The notes: a model not told the origin generated them from the letters alone. DNA of 64,000 bases from Dasyornis broadbenti (GCA_013397935.1 VZRN01005010.1:4442160-4506159), one strand, 5' to 3'. Positions 12,101 to 26,400 are shown, numbered from the stretch's first letter. Made by a program: numbers and translations.

Positions 12101-13935
12101 CACTGATACTCACAAAAAATATGTATGATGCCACACATACTAATATTCATTACAGTACCTCAAAGACTTTTTAGCTTACTGGATATATTTCTTTTTCAGA
12201 CTTCCATTTTTCCTTTTCAGCTGCTATTTCTAACTGATTTGCTGCCACTAGCAGCAGAATTCAACCACCTGTTCTTTCTTCACAAACTTAAAAATCAATA
12301 TCTTAGAATAATTTTTTTCCCCTGCTAGTTTATCACAGAATAGCAATATGTTAGCAACACCAACATTGGTAGTTCAGTTAAGTTTGTTATACTGGAATTG
12401 TTTTTCAGCAGAAGCAACCCTTAGACACGATAAGACCTTAAAAACACAACTGATGTTAAAATTCAACCACTATTTTTCCATTTCTCTAGAGAAACTCTTC
12501 CAAAATGTAGCCTCTTCTCAAGCCATAACAAAAAATTGCAGTCTTAAAAAGACAATCACAGAAAGTAAGTACAAGTACAAACTAGAAAGCATGTGGATAT
12601 ATGTACAAAGAAATTAAATACAATAAAGTAAACAGATTTAGTGGATTTTAATTAATGATAACTTTTAAAAACCAATTATTCTTCAAATACATAAATAAAA
12701 ATCCTTTGAGTAAAGCTTATTTTGCTTCTCTGATCAAATTCAAGTCTCTGAGAAATCAGTATCTGTAGGGGATGGTTTCATGACTTAGGGCAAATGTTAT
12801 CGATTTGAAAACCGATTAGCTTCCTACCAGGTATGCCCTCAGCAACAAACAGGAAAAAATTCTGCAGAAAATAAAGTTAGACCTCACAGCATCTCTCTGA
12901 ACTGAACATTCCCACATCTAATTTTCAGAAATTAGACAGGCTCTTCATGGTAACACTGAATGCCCATTGGTGTTCTGAGCATTGGTGTTCTCTTTACAAA
13001 ACTGCCCTTTCACTGCCTGAAACGTTTCTGTAGTGTACCAAATCTCTTCGAATAGAGTTTAACATTGACGTGTGATTTAGTACCAGGATTCTCTTGTTGT
13101 CATAGTACTCAGTTCAGGAGAAATGTGTGCAGAGCTTTATTGCCTGTGATACACCACACAAATCATTTACCCTGTTTGTTCCTCACCTTGCTTGCATTCA
13201 AAGCCCACTGACATGAGGAAGAATGTGGGACTAGACTGAATAAGGATCACTGAAAATTTTCAAGTTAAAAACCAAATGCATGAATCGGTGCAACATGAGA
13301 GGCAGAGTAGTTCCTGGAAGAGGTAGAAACAAACCACAAATGTGTGAACTTCTCAAGTGCCAGTTACTCTAACACCTCTTTAACAGTATCTAGACTAACT
13401 TTTTAGGTTCAGAGACTACTTTATGCCGGTAGTTCTGTGTGTACATGTGCATGAGCACACAGAAAAGACTCAGCTCAGTCTGTACTATAGCTAAGTTTCT
13501 ATCCAATAATAGAAAGTTCAGCTACTGGCAATGCTTTAGCCTCTCTAATAATTTATATTACATAAACATTAGAACTTGAAGCCAATTCAAACTCCCACTA
13601 CAATTAGAAACACACATCCACTTGTCATCAATTTTTTCTGTTTGTCTACATCAGATACACGTTGGTTATCTAGTATATCTATTATGAAGGCATCAATGAA
13701 AACTTACATTACAAAGGAACATCAACTATTTTCGATTAAATACTAAATTAATTTTGGTTCACCACATAAAAAAATTCCCACACTCCCCTCAAAAAAGAAA
13801 TAGCAGGTGAATGTAAACAAATAATCATAACCGTTTAAGAGAATTGTGAAGCAAATTAGCATATCCTACTAATGGTTATTTATGCATTGGAGCCCTACAC
13901 CAAAGTGGCTGGAAAATTCTGTGATACATTAAGTT

Positions 13936-14752
13936 AGAATCATAGAACCATTTACGTTGAAAAAGACCTTTAAGGCCTTTAAGGTTGTTAGGTCCAACTG
14001 TTAACCCATCACTGCCAAGTCCACCACTAGATCAAGTCCTGAAGTGTCACGTCTATACATCTTTTAGATACTCCAGGGATAGTGACTCAACCACTTCCCT
14101 AAGCAGCCTATTCAGTCCTTTCAATGAAGAATTTTTTGATAATATCCAATCTAAACTTCACCTGGTACAACTTGAAGCTGTTTCCTCTTGTCCTATCACT
14201 TGTTAGTTGGGAGAAGTGACCGAACCCCACCTGGCTACACCCTTCTTTCAGGCAGCTTAGAGAGTGATAAGGTATCCCCTGAGACACTTCTTCTCCAGAC
14301 TAAACAATCCCAACTCCTTCAGATGCTTCTTGAAGTACAGGGTACAAAACTGAACACAGGATTTAAGGTGGAGTCTCATCAGCATCAAGTACAGAGGAAT
14401 GGACAATCACTGCCCTGGTCCTCCTGGCCACACTATTCCTGATACAGGTCAGGATGCCATTGGCCTTCTTGGCCCCCTGGGCACCCCCTGGCTCATGTTC
14501 AGCCGCTGTTAACCAGCAACCCCAGGTCTTTTCCACCGGGCAGCTTTCCAGCCACTCTGTCCCTGCATAGGGTTGTTGTGACCTAAGTTCAGGACTTGAC
14601 AATTGGTCTAGTTGAATCTCATCCAATTGCCCTCTGCCCATCAATCCAACCTGTCCAGATGTCTCTGTAGAGCCCTCCTACCCTCCAGCAGATCAGCACT
14701 CCTGCCCAGCTTGGTGTTATCTGCAAACTGACTGAGTGTGCATTCAGTCCCT
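13936..14752 (-). mobile_element. CR1 LINE 3' fragment, minus strand
   Basis: CR1 is the main non-LTR retrotransposon of birds; it encodes a reverse transcriptase and is usually truncated at its 5' end. The plus strand opens with AGAATCATAGAACCATTTA, the reverse complement of the CR1 3' end, and continues with the antisense 3' region: AGGTCCAACT, CTTGTCCTATCACTTGTTA, TTCTCCAGACTAAACAATCC, CAGGATGCCATTGGCCTTCT, CAACCCCAGGTCTTTTCCAC and AGCTTGGTGTTATCTGCAAA. The sense strand (14644-14363) still reads in places like the C-terminal end of the CR1 polymerase, including a VEKTWG motif (usually EKDLG) and AKKANGILTCIRNSVA. Frameshifts and missing blocks show it is dead. The copy lacks roughly 90 bases found in other copies, with the join near 14325-14333. 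The left edge is sharp; the right (5') edge is approximate. Confidence 0.93.
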
Positions 14753-17700
14753 TCCATGTAATTGTGCGCTTCATGACTGCAATAATCATAAAGCATTCTA
14801 TCCCATAGCATTGGTTGCTGCTAAGAATGTTATAAAATTTTTTTTAAAGATAAAAGTCATGATCCTAACCTTAGTGGTCTGTCTCATTGAGGCTCATGCT
14901 AAACTTTTTATCTAGGAAAACCACATTCTCTGGGGAAAGGAAATGACACTCAAGATTGAACATTTGAAATGTTTGGAGTGCCCTTTTTAAGAGTGCAGAG
15001 TCCAGCCCAAATTTTCCAACCCAGACTAAACTCATGGTCCTAAAATATAAGCACAGAGGATCACAGACTGTACAAACTCCTCTTTGAGCAGGGCAGACAA
15101 GCCAGTGCAAATGGTACTCTTTGGGTTAGCTAATGTACTCTGACTCTTAGCTTATAAACCTCTTAAACCAAGAGGACTACATGGTTTTTGGACTGACTTA
15201 GTTTTTGCTTTGCCTGTTCTTGTAGACATCATTCTATCCCTATCCCAGCTGTACACAAGTACTCTTGCTTTCAAAGACCTGAAGACAATGAGGTAGTCTG
15301 TGTGCCAGAGGATGTCACTGTGGTTTAAACACTCCTCTCTCCTCTCCTCTGAATTGAGGAGAAAGAAGAATGATACAGATTCCTAGAGTCAGATGCTGAG
15401 ACACAAGACATAGAAAAGCCATCCTCTCCTCCACTTTCTGTCTCCCACAAAGATGCATGCAAAGAAGGGAAAAATAAAGGTCCTGCAAGAAGAAACTGAT
15501 TTGCACAAGTTTTTCTGTGAAGCGTAATTGAAGCCTGCAAGACTATGGACCTAGGACCAGGCATCTTATTTTTCCTTCTTTTTTTACTTTTTTAAGTTGC
15601 TGTGAATTCCTGTAGTTTACAGAGTAAAAATGGACAGTCCATGTAGACCTGCTCTTGTCAGGAAAAGGGAAAAAAGACAAAATTTGCTTGGTTAGAGCAA
15701 AGGTCTGACTTGGCCAGTGTCATTCTGCTTACACTGTCCTGAAGTTGAGGTAGAGATAGGATTTTTTTTCTCTCTGCTCTGTGAATTGCTTTATTTCTGT
15801 CCACACCTAATTTAATCTGCTGTTTTATTGATCAGTCATTCAGTCTTGTTGGATCCTTCTGAAAGTCTTCAGTCAGCCTTGCCCAGCATACCCCAATTAA
15901 CTGTCAACAGCCTATCATCTCTTTGCTCACCCCCTTTCCAGGACAGTTAATTTTTCCTCGCCAACTCATCCATACAGGGCAAATTTCATTAAAAACCACA
16001 AGAGGTGCAAACTACCCAACTCACCCTCCACTGCTGACCTGTCTTTTCACAAACCTAACCTTTCTGCCAGACATTGATTAGCAAGCAGCAGGGCAGAGGC
16101 AATAGCAACAGAGTTTTGAAAGGTGCAAAATAAAACACTCAAGCCATTACCCAGCAGTCTGGCAATCAAATTATATTTCTAAGGTACTCAGTGAGCCATA
16201 CTTCCCCACTTATAAGCAGCAAGTCAAATAAATAGGTTTTAATGAAGAGAAGTGTACTGGGAGAGGAGCAAAACATTTTGGAAATCCATTAGGAAAACCT
16301 AAACAATCCTATAGGCAATACTGCCTTTTCCCCAGAATAGGCCAGCAATAGCCTCTATGCTAAAACTGCTGAAATAACTCCCAGTCCAGCTGCAGCCCTT
16401 ATTCATATCCAAGATGCAATGAATGGACAGATTAGTCTGATGTCCCTAACAGCACATCGTCTTTTCCTGGGTGCTATGCTTTCTCACTGCTTTACAGAGA
16501 GTGCTTTGCTCCTGAACTCTTGGGGGAAATACATCCCTTAGACCAGCTCCCTTGAGGGTCAAGTCCTCCACCAGTATGGGTTTATACTGTGTTTCCCAAG
16601 AGTCTGGCACTCTCCATCAACACACACTAGCCGGGCAGTGCTTCCCTATTCTTAAGCTCTTGTTAAGTAGTCATAGACAGGTTTTCTGTCATGGAAAAGA
16701 CACTCATAGCTAACAACAAATTCCTAAGTAAGCTTCCCTTCCATTTCGTTGTTAGAAAAAATAGTTATCTCAAAGGGTCCAAGTAATTTTGGATAGTAAT
16801 CATGAAATATATGGCATTTCTCTTTATTAGAAAGTATAGGAAATCATTGTTTTTACAAATATGAGAATGCAGTAATGCAGTCGTTCCGTTCATGATTGAT
16901 TGGTGATAGAAAGCTGTTGCCTTCTCTTCAGTCCTTAGATATGTCTCATGCAGACACACGTTCTGTTGTCCATAAAGACTTAACAAGAAAAAAACTGAAC
17001 AAATAAGCAAAAAAACCCCCCAAAATACCCCATCAGGGATTCAGGTTCTTTAATACATATTTATGGAAGCAGCAATAGTTATGACTGTAGCAATAAACAC
17101 AACCTGATATGACTTTTGTGCTTGTATCCTTTTTAGTCTGCAGGTACAGTCTCTTGTCCTGGTATGCAGCTTTGTCTGTTATTGGTCTAGGCATAGAAAT
17201 CTGTGCTTTCACCAGCTGTATTAGCCTTCTGCAGCACCCACTAACCTGGGTAACAATGTGAAGGACTCAAAACAAAAAAAACCCAACAACAAAAATCCCA
17301 ACCAAGCAAAAGATCAAAACAAAAATAGAACACACGAAACTATGAAAATTTAGTAATTACCAAATGAAGAAGACAGGCCGGTTCCAGGTGACCAGACAAA
17401 TTCAAATTCCACTTATAAGCTGATTGTGCAGTTCTAATACATAGCTGAGAAAATTATAGCAGCTTCCACTATCCTAAGCCATTTCTCTCTTCTCTGACCA
17501 GCAGATAAGTTTGTGGGGAAGCTTTATGGGAATGCACAGTGGTTGGATATTCTCAGAAGAGGTCACTGACCTGTAACATCCAAATCCAGCTGGGAATCAG
17601 ACTGACATAGCTTTAAAACATGGCACAACGTGAATGTCCTCAGGCAGGCCCTCTCTCTCCTAAGAGACAAATGATTCCCTCCAGCTACGTTGTCCCAAAA

Positions 17701-20700
17701 GCCCAATGGGGATTTTATCCTATTTAGGAGAACAGCTGTAACATGAGAAAGGAGGGAAATATTTATCTTTTTTAGTTAAGAAAGATAACTATTTCCATTA
17801 TGTTTGTAGACCTCCCACATAGCATAGTGCGGGGTTCACTTCTAATACTCTTGGTTAGATAATAGCCAAAAACCAGCAGCCATGTGTACTGAAAGATCAA
17901 AACATAATAGCAAAGTATCTTCTTTTGCAACATTAGCCCTCGAATATATGAGAGGATACAAATCTTAGCAATTAATGACTCAATATTTAAAATTAAGGAA
18001 AAGAGATGGAATTCTTGCACAATTTGTTGGCAAACAGTGAAGGCTGTAAGTGAATACCATTTGCTACTGTTTACCGCAACAGGTGGAGTTACTGTGTTTT
18101 CTATATTTTCCTTTTTGCAGCTTACTTCTTTATAATGCAACTGTATTAAAGTAGCATTTTACAGTTTGATTCTTTTTAGAGTTAGTCAATTGAAAAATGG
18201 TTGGAGATTGTTGCAGTTTGTTGGATGGTTTCAATTAAAGGACATACTGTGGAGGTTTCAAAATTACATAGGCTCATGTCAATTGGAAAATTCTTTTTTT
18301 TTCTGCCTCTAAAATTTAGAATCTAATACCATTTCAAGATCTGGAAAACCTCTTTTCTGGTTTTCCATTTAAAAAAAAATAGCCAAAAGGCAATGAATGG
18401 AATCAGAACTGAGGAGGGTAAAGAAAAAGAGCATTGTATTTGCCAGGATCACTAGAAGTCTGTTTTAAAGCTAAGTTGCAACAGGAAGGGAGCTTTGATT
18501 TCAAACAGTGCTTTAAAGTGAAGGATCCCTTCCAAATGCTATTACCAAGCAGATCCTATTGTGATGGTAATGACATGTTGCGTGGGAAGTAGTGGTTTTA
18601 CTTGGACGCAAAGGGAAAGAGCATTGCCATGATTGATGTACCATATGAGGGTCAAACCACATAATCGCTAACTCTCACACTGTCCAATGTAGTGGGATTG
18701 ATTATTTAAGAATCTAAGATTTCTAAAGTTTATTATTTTTACTATTATCATTTCACTGTAATGATGAAAATATTTCACAAATTAAATGCATTGTTTCTTT
18801 AGACGACATCATTAATATTTCATTTACTTTTCACTGATGTGCAACAACTTCCACTAAATCTCTTTACAGCTATCATATCACAGTAGTGGGTGGTCTTGTT
18901 CAGCCAGAGCACAAGTCATTGGATAATTCAGAACTTCTCAAAATGTTATGCAAAGAGAAAGTGCAAAGCAACTAATGATGAAACTCACCTTTATCAGCCC
19001 TTAATACTCATATTTCAGTGTTCAAATACTGTGGGTTAACCACTGATTTAAGCTCGCATATAAGAAGGGTAACATCTTGGAAAAGCACTTTGCAGAAGTA
19101 GCATGAAAAACCCTAGAAAACCTTTTTATCTGGTTTGGTTTTTTCCTTTTCTTAAATAAAGATTATAAATGCATTCATTCCCTTAATACATATTTTAGAA
19201 CCAACCTCTGCGCTAATGAATTCAGGAGAAATAGTGATGATTTCAATGAATGCAGGATAAAATCCTTATCTCTGTTTCAGTCTGCTTGTACTTGATAAAA
19301 CATCCCGTTCCATGTACAAAGTCAATGACAGAACATGCTTAACATGCTTTTCTGAGGGGACAGATCTAGGATTGTCTTCAGATTGTTCTGTTGTAGAACT
19401 GGAAGTCTTGGACACAGCAATGTGCCTCCCAGGAGGCCTGCCCTGTATCACATATACCTACCCCTATCTCCATAGCTGAGGGAACCTCCAAGACTAACAG
19501 CCTCTACTACTCAACTCTGCATCAGTTTTTAACCTCAAGCAAGCAGCATCACGAAGTTGCTTGAAGACTTTTACCAAAATGCACAAAAAACCCAGGAAAG
19601 TACAAACACTTTTTAAAAGACAGAGAATCTTCCTCTCCTTTTCATTTGTTTTCATTTCAGTAGATGTTAAAAATTTGCATTAGTATATTTCTAATTTTGA
19701 ATTTAGTAATGGAAATGCACCTGATTTTTGATCATCCACAACTTTTCATGAATTTTACTAGCCATTAGATAATTTGACCAGCCACTAATTAAAAAATTAA
19801 TGGCTTAGATGTGTTCCCACTGCTTTGTTTCACTTCTCCTATGCCACTTCCAATTTAAAATGAAACATGCCGTAATAATCAATGGCAAGTTTGTGGCAGT
19901 TAGCATGTTCAATGTTATTTCTTCCTAATGTAGTTCTGTTTGCATTTGGTACAAAATTTCTCCTGCAGTTAGATCATACAGTATATAAAATCCATTAAAT
20001 TTTTATAGCTGTCACTGTTTTTCCACTATCAATACATTACATATCTATGTCACTCTCAGGAAGAGATTCTCTTTACCCTGGAACAACCCATGTGGGTTCT
20101 TAAAAGAGAACAAAGATTTTGAGTCCTGTATACAAAACTAACTGCCCTTTACATTTCACTTCATAAGACTCAAATGGCAACAACTTCTGCAGTTTGCCAA
20201 CATCATTGATTGAAAGAATCCAGACCAAATTCATGCCAGACTCTTTGCACAAGCACAGAATCAGATGCTGTTCCTCCTCACATAATAATACCACACAAGA
20301 GTATTTTTTCAGTGGGAATAATGGTTTGCTGGTGTCCAGCACTTGGTTCTCTGCCATTGTGGAATTGAATTAAATCAGTCCCAGGTCACACATAATTGAG
20401 TTAGACAGTGTCCGCTCTTGTAGGTTGTTAAAGGACAGTAGGCCAAAGATGAAAACTTTGGTTCTATTTGCTTGACACAGTCTTCATTCAAGGGAAGCCT
20501 AGATTTGACCAAGCCAGGGCAAGATGTCTTGGAGGAGGTCTGAATTCTGTGAAGCAGGAAGTTGTTTTTTGAGCACCTTTCCCATGAAATCACTTAAAAT
20601 TTGTTTTGAATGTATGGTAGAAAGCACTTAGAACCCAACTAATGTACAGTGTCAAGTTGAAACAAAATTTTCATCCACAATTTCAAAGCACTGGAATGTC

Positions 20701-21819
20701 TCACAATAATGAAATCCTATTCTTTTCTCTGAAAATAATTATCTGGGTGATTTAATTTAAGTCAATGAGAATTTTCTTTCCAAATCAGACAGAAATTCTG
20801 TGTTCTAAATCACTAAATGCAATAAATCCAGATTTAAAACTGAATTGATTTTAATAATCATAACCCTATGCTGTTGTTAATACTATAGAGATTTCCAGTA
20901 AAAAGAGACATTATATTCCAGCTCTGCTATGAACATTGAAGGAACAGATGCTAGATTCAGGTAAGCCCACCAATTTTTATATGACAGTAGGAATATTACT
21001 CAAATCAACAAAATCCTTTCAGCCTAAGAAAGAATTTAATTTTCCCTGAAATTTCTAAAATTATGCTCTTTATAATCTTTGAGCTAATAGTTGCTTTTAG
21101 ATCTAAAATCTGAATCTTGTCATTGAGAGTCATTACTAGAAATTGAATGAGTCAGGTTAGCAGGAGTCCTAGTACCTTTGTTTAGTGTATTTTCTAAAAC
21201 AAACTATCTAGGTTTATATATGAGCAAGCACTTATGAAAATATTCTTCTCAGTTTTCAGCTATTTCTGTCCTACTGTTAAAGCACCAGGAAAACAGACCA
21301 CATAAGATGACTTTCATTAGTTCTGGTTCAGAAGAGAGTTGGAAAAAAATGAAAAGAAAAACATTATGATTCTGATTTGTGAGCAAAGTCCAGACAGACT
21401 TTTGACAAATTAAAAAGTTATAGCAGGGTGGTTCCAAAAAGAAAGAGATGGTACTTATAAATGAATGTGAGTAGTCAAGCCAATCAAAATGAGGGGGGAA
21501 GAGAAAAGAAAAAAAAAAATGAAAGAAAAAGAGCCAAATACACCAACTTTCAGATAACAGTTGTTTTTTATTTCACATTGAGAATGCCAATATCTGTGTG
21601 AGGGATTACTTATACAACCATTCTACTCATTTCCTCTTTCCCCTTTCTTCTCCTTTCCTTCATTCAGCACATACAGGTCAGCACACACAGCTGTTTAGTT
21701 CCTGGAGGCATGGATCTAGTCAAACCAGTGCCCCTGTGTGACCCCACATCCTTGTATGACCTGACCTGCATCAGAAGAGACAGAGCAAGGCTGACAACCT
21801 CATGCTTTATCAGTCTCCT
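14753..21819. other. Non-genic AT-rich stretch
   Basis: About 7 kb without a supported gene. It contains A/C-rich tracts near 16985-17036 and 17268-17339 and short homopolymers. Open frames reach 122 codons at most (minus strand, 17772-18140), with no recognisable domain. No CR1, LTR or RNA gene was seen. Confidence 0.6.
17268..17339 (+). repeat. A/C-only low-complexity tract
   Basis: Roughly 70 bases made of AAAACAAAAA, ACCCAACAAC and AAAATCCC words with few G or T. Its composition matches the larger tract at 121-345. Confidence 0.8.
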
Positions 21820-23411
21820 CTTTTCAAGGCAGAAAGTCCTAGATTCTGACTTCAGGACAGGCTGGATCAGCTTGGGAGAGCCAAAATGAGAGACAACCAT
21901 GAAACCCACCACTTGCATATACCCTGTCTTAGGGATCGTGTACTACACGGTCAACAAGAGAGTAGCCTTTGACCTCTTCAGATAAGGTCCAAGCAAACTT
22001 ACACTGATATTGAAGGATCACCTCTTTCAAGCTCAAGAGTGGTCTCTCCCAACAAGCAGCAAACCTGGCAGAAATGCCACAACACCTGCATGGACGAACA
22101 AGGTGTTCTTGGCAAAGATTAGATACGAAAAGGAAGTATACAAAAGGTGGAAGTAGAGACAAGCAATCTGAAAGGACGTAGAGATAGTGTCCAATAATAC
22201 AGAGACAGTGTTAGGAAAACCAAAGCCAACCTGAAGTGGACAGGGGATGTTAAAGCAAACCCCTTGCATCTCTTAAGTCTTAAGAAGCAAAAGGCTTAGG
22301 GAGAATGTGGGCCAGATGCTGAATAGGAGAGACCCCACTGACACAGGAAATAGAAAATATTGAGGTACTGAATGCCACTTTTGTGTCAGTCTTCATCAAA
22401 AATTTGCAGTCAGGGATCCCAGGCCCTAGAGACCGGGGGAAGGTCTGGAATAAGGAAAATTTACTACTGGTGGATGAAGAGCAGGTTGGAGAACATTTAA
22501 ATAAATGGAACATATATAAATCCATGGGGCTCCAATATGATGCACCCACAAGTGCTGAGAGAGCTGACAGATGACAACTTCTGTCATGAGATGTAAGGAC
22601 ACTCCTGATTATCTTTGAACAATATGGCAGCTGGGAAAAGCACCTGATGACTGAAGGAAAGGAAATGTCAGTCCTATTTTTAAAAAGGGCAAGAAGGGAG
22701 ACCCAGGGAACTACAGGCTGTTCAGCCTCACCTCAATCCCTGGTAAGGTCATGGATCAAATAATGCTGGAAATTATTTTCAGGCACATGGAGAACAAGAA
22801 GGCAATTGGGAGTAGTCAAATGTAGGAGTAGGGATTAATGGATTTACAAAGGGGAAATCATACTTGACCAATCTGGTAGCCTTCTCCAGCAAATTGAAGA
22901 GATCGGTAGTTGAGGGGAGAGTGGTAGGCAATGTCAACCTACCAGGAGAGCTTTTGCCATTGTATCCCGTAAGATCTTTGTATGGAAGCTGATGAAGAAC
23001 ATACCAGATGAGCAGGCAGTAAACTGGGCTCAGAAGTCGCTGAGCATTCAGGCTCAGAGGGTGGTGATCAGTGGTATGAAGTGTGGCTGGAGGTCAGTAA
23101 CAAGCAGTGTACCTCAGAAGAAGACAGAGCAAGGCTTTTTTCAGTGGTATTCAGTGACAGGAGAAGAGACAACAGGCACAAACTAAAACATGGGAGACTG
23201 AACAAAAGGAACCACTTTTTCACTTTAAGGGTGACCAAGCACTGGTCCAGGCTGCCCAGGGAAGTGATGGAGTCTCCATTTGTTAGAAATAGTCAAAACT
23301 TGGCTGGACAGTCCTGGGACTTGTGACTGCTGACTCTAGGTGACTGTTTGAGGAAGAGGGTTGAACCAGGTGACCTCCACAGTGCCCTTTCAACCTACAT
23401 AATTCTGTGAC
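21820..23411 (+). mobile_element. CR1 LINE copy with broken reverse transcriptase frame, plus strand
   Basis: This is the longest CR1 copy in the window. The sense strand can be followed, with frameshifts, through the region before the polymerase (about 21980-22260: LKDHLFQAQEWSLP, then PAWTNKVFLAKIRYEKEVYK), the start of the reverse transcriptase (22440-22560: VDEEQVGEHLNKWNIYKSMG), the GNYR-containing block near 22705-22730 (normally GNYRPVSLTS), and the segment ending QRVVISGMKCGWRSVTSSVP (about 23057-23116). It then jumps to the 3' region with TTTTTCAGTGGTATTCAGTG, CAGGCTGCCCAGGGAAGTGA and the tail AATTCTGTGA. The catalytic FADD block (F/Y-A-D-D) and the C-terminal polymerase are absent because the sequence between about 23116 and 23118 is deleted. 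Stops and frameshifts make it non-functional. The 5' edge is uncertain; similarity is weak before about 21960. Confidence 0.9.
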
Positions 23412-26400
23412 ACTGAACATATACATCAAGAGGAGGTCTGCTGTGGGTAAAGAAGCTTCTGGGAATCTTTATGCCCCAGAGGCTCACCTCCAGAAGGTTT
23501 TTCTTTTCATAGCTAGGTAGCTGCTTGGAATAGAAATGCTAGTTTTCTATTGAAATCAAAGGAAAAAATGTTGAAGGCTACCTGAGACAGGGCTTATCTG
23601 AACTGATGTATTTGGGCCGGAAATAATGTCAAGCGTCTTTGAAACAAAAGGTTAATCTGCATACCACCTGATCTGAATCTAAATTGGTGCTGGATATTCT
23701 GCTCCCAGGCCCTAAATCATGTGAAAACTGGAACTTGGCCAAAGTAGCTTAGAACTGGCTTATCTCGAGAAGGCTGTGGAAGTGGGAGTTACCAATCAAA
23801 GTTACCTATAAACACTACCTGTCAAGAAAGGAATGCCATCATAGATATATAGTTGACTTGTCAGAAAATACAGCAATCAAAGACATTTTAAGAACTCTAT
23901 TCCTTCACTTTACCATAACTATCATCTCTGACAGGATTCACATATAGAGATGGGGAAGAAGTGCTTGGGTCAGCAACTACAAGTTATTCAATAGATTCAC
24001 AAAAAATTAAACAAGGGGAGTTGATTTTCTCTATCTTTCCCAACACAATTTTTATTTCCTTGTTCAGCAAGAGAGGAATAAACAACTCCAAGCAGTTTTT
24101 GAAAAGTAAGAGGCAATTGTGTCAGTCATGGCCATCTGAGTAGGTCATATAAATACAGCAATTAATGTAACAAAAGGCATTTTGTAATTCTTCACCTGCT
24201 TTAAAATTCAGTCTCTCATTTCCCAAGGGCTTATGTTTAACATTACTGAAAGCCTTAGTCTATAAGAGCAGTTATTTGTATAATGCAAGACATTAACTTT
24301 GGATGTTTTACCAGCTGTTTTTACACTCTCCAGAATAATTCAAACTATATCCTGCAATTGCTTTGCCCCAGTATTACAAGCAATACTGAGATTATACTCG
24401 TTTCGCCCAAGCTAGGTACAGATACACTACCACAATGGCATTTTCTACCTTACCACAATTTTACTTTCTCATATGTACAAATTCTACACCCAAAAACTCA
24501 TCCCAAACTAAACCAAAACAACACCCCACATTTGCACTGGCTGCGCTGTGGAAGGGATAACCTAAGTGGTCTACTTTTTTTCTACTTGTATGTAAAGCAT
24601 CTGAAACTATAGCTCATGATCAACCTTGAATGTCAAAACCGGAACATCACAGGGCTCCTGGAAAAGCAAACACTATGCACAGTAAAATGTTTGAAAAGCA
24701 GGCAAAGAAAACACAAAAAACTCCACCCTTAACCTTTTATAACAGTTGTCAGTGCTAATTAAAACAGTGATAAGAATAGGAAGACATGAATCCTTGAGCT
24801 CTATGAGAAAGGTTCTTCATTTCCACTGTCTGTTATACAGTATGGGTTTCAAGAGAAGAAACAGTAACGTGCATGAGAAAAGTTAGTAGGATGACATGAC
24901 AGGGAATACTCCTTGTATTTCTAATTGCTTTAGGTCTCCGGATAGGAGTGTGAAATTATTCAGCTGTGCATAAAGGAACTATGAAATAAGAACTAAGAAA
25001 GAGTTTTCATTACAGGTCAAGAGAAATCAACAGTTTCTTTCCATTGTTGTTCAAAAGAAATCAACAATCAGAAATCCTTAGCCAGATAATTTCCCTAAGA
25101 TAAAGTAAGCAAAAGCCTTACAATACATAGAGATGTTCATCACAGTCTGTGTAAGAAAGAGGAGATTTGAACCAGAAGTGAAACCTTCCAATAAAACTTG
25201 GGGTTCTGAAAAGACGAACAGAGTGAGAGAGCTTCTCTACTCCCCGCATGAAGCAAGCAAGGAGTGTGAACAAGAATTCCTCATGTCTTTAACAGGAAAT
25301 AACTTTCCATTAGACAGTGAAGAAAGAAATAGATGTTATTTAAATTTGGGTGAAAGAACAGACAGCAGCAGTGGATTTCATTTATGCGCCGTGGCATGAT
25401 TCCATCAGCATAAAGTTTAGGAAACAAAAGCTCGTCTTTCACTCACCAGAAGACACCAGGCAGTTCAGCAGAGAGGACAGAGTGGACTGTGCACAGTTTC
25501 CCATTTCACAGATGGGACTCTGAGAACAAGCAAGGAGAGAAGAACAAGAAGAAAAATGTGTGAGTTTAAAAACTGAGTAGCACAGAAGAAATAAGCAAGG
25601 AATCCAGGAATTGTGTAGAGAAAGACAGATGGGCCAAAAAGATAGGAATGTAAGATGAAGGGTTACTGCAGAGAAGGAGAGTATTCATGTATTCCAGAAA
25701 GTTTTGATTACTAGGGTTGCCTCCAGCTGAACTCAGGAACTGACTGAATGTGCTCCTCTAAGCCCCTGCACCTCACAGTCGGAATGGGCTATTTTTTTTT
25801 TTCTTGTAGAAATGTGGGAATTAAATTATGGTTCTTTCCAATCTGAGTAATGCTATCTTCCAACTCCACAAAGTTGTCAGATGAATAAAAGACAAGGGGT
25901 AGAATAATACCTCTGATGTTCCAGGAGCAAAAATACAATTGGACAAGGTTGAGAACAAATCCAACAAGTATTACTTTCTTTTCTTGGACCTCATTACTTC
26001 TAAGGCACAGTAAATCCCTCATGCTGTCAGGGTACAGAAAACAACTGTATTTCAACTGGTGACAACTTATCTTTATTCCCTACAAAACTCTGAGAGTGAA
26101 AGGCAGGGTCTTAACCATGTATTGAACATGGACAGCAGGGTTCTTCTTTTGGTTACTGTAGTTTGCACCAGCAAATGTGTGAAAACGCAAGAGGAGGAAC
26201 TACCTCCCTAGGAAAACAAAAACAGCAGTATATCTGCAATGGGAACAAATTGCCATGAAATGTACATCATCAGTTCTAATGCTGGTTGATGAGGACTTCC
26301 AAGGCTAGATAACATCAAGGGAACAAAAGTAATTTCTTTGTCTTAGGCCAAAATTTAATAGAAATTAAGGCAGAAAGAAATCAAGGACAATTGCTTGGAA

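Larger units (their letters stand above)
3247..13935. other. Non-genic AT-rich stretch with simple repeats
   Basis: About 10.7 kb without a supported gene. It contains a T17 run, a poly-T plus (CTGT)n microsatellite and many short A or T runs. No CR1 tail, LTR or tRNA-like element was recognised. Possible regulatory blocks near 6975-7080 and 10425-10640 are discussed under findings. Open frames are all below 120 codons and unremarkable. Confidence 0.6.

Noticed and set aside
21664..22549. Several minus-strand open frames of 77-89 codons
   Set aside because: Most of this interval is a plus-strand CR1; the frames are antisense shadows.
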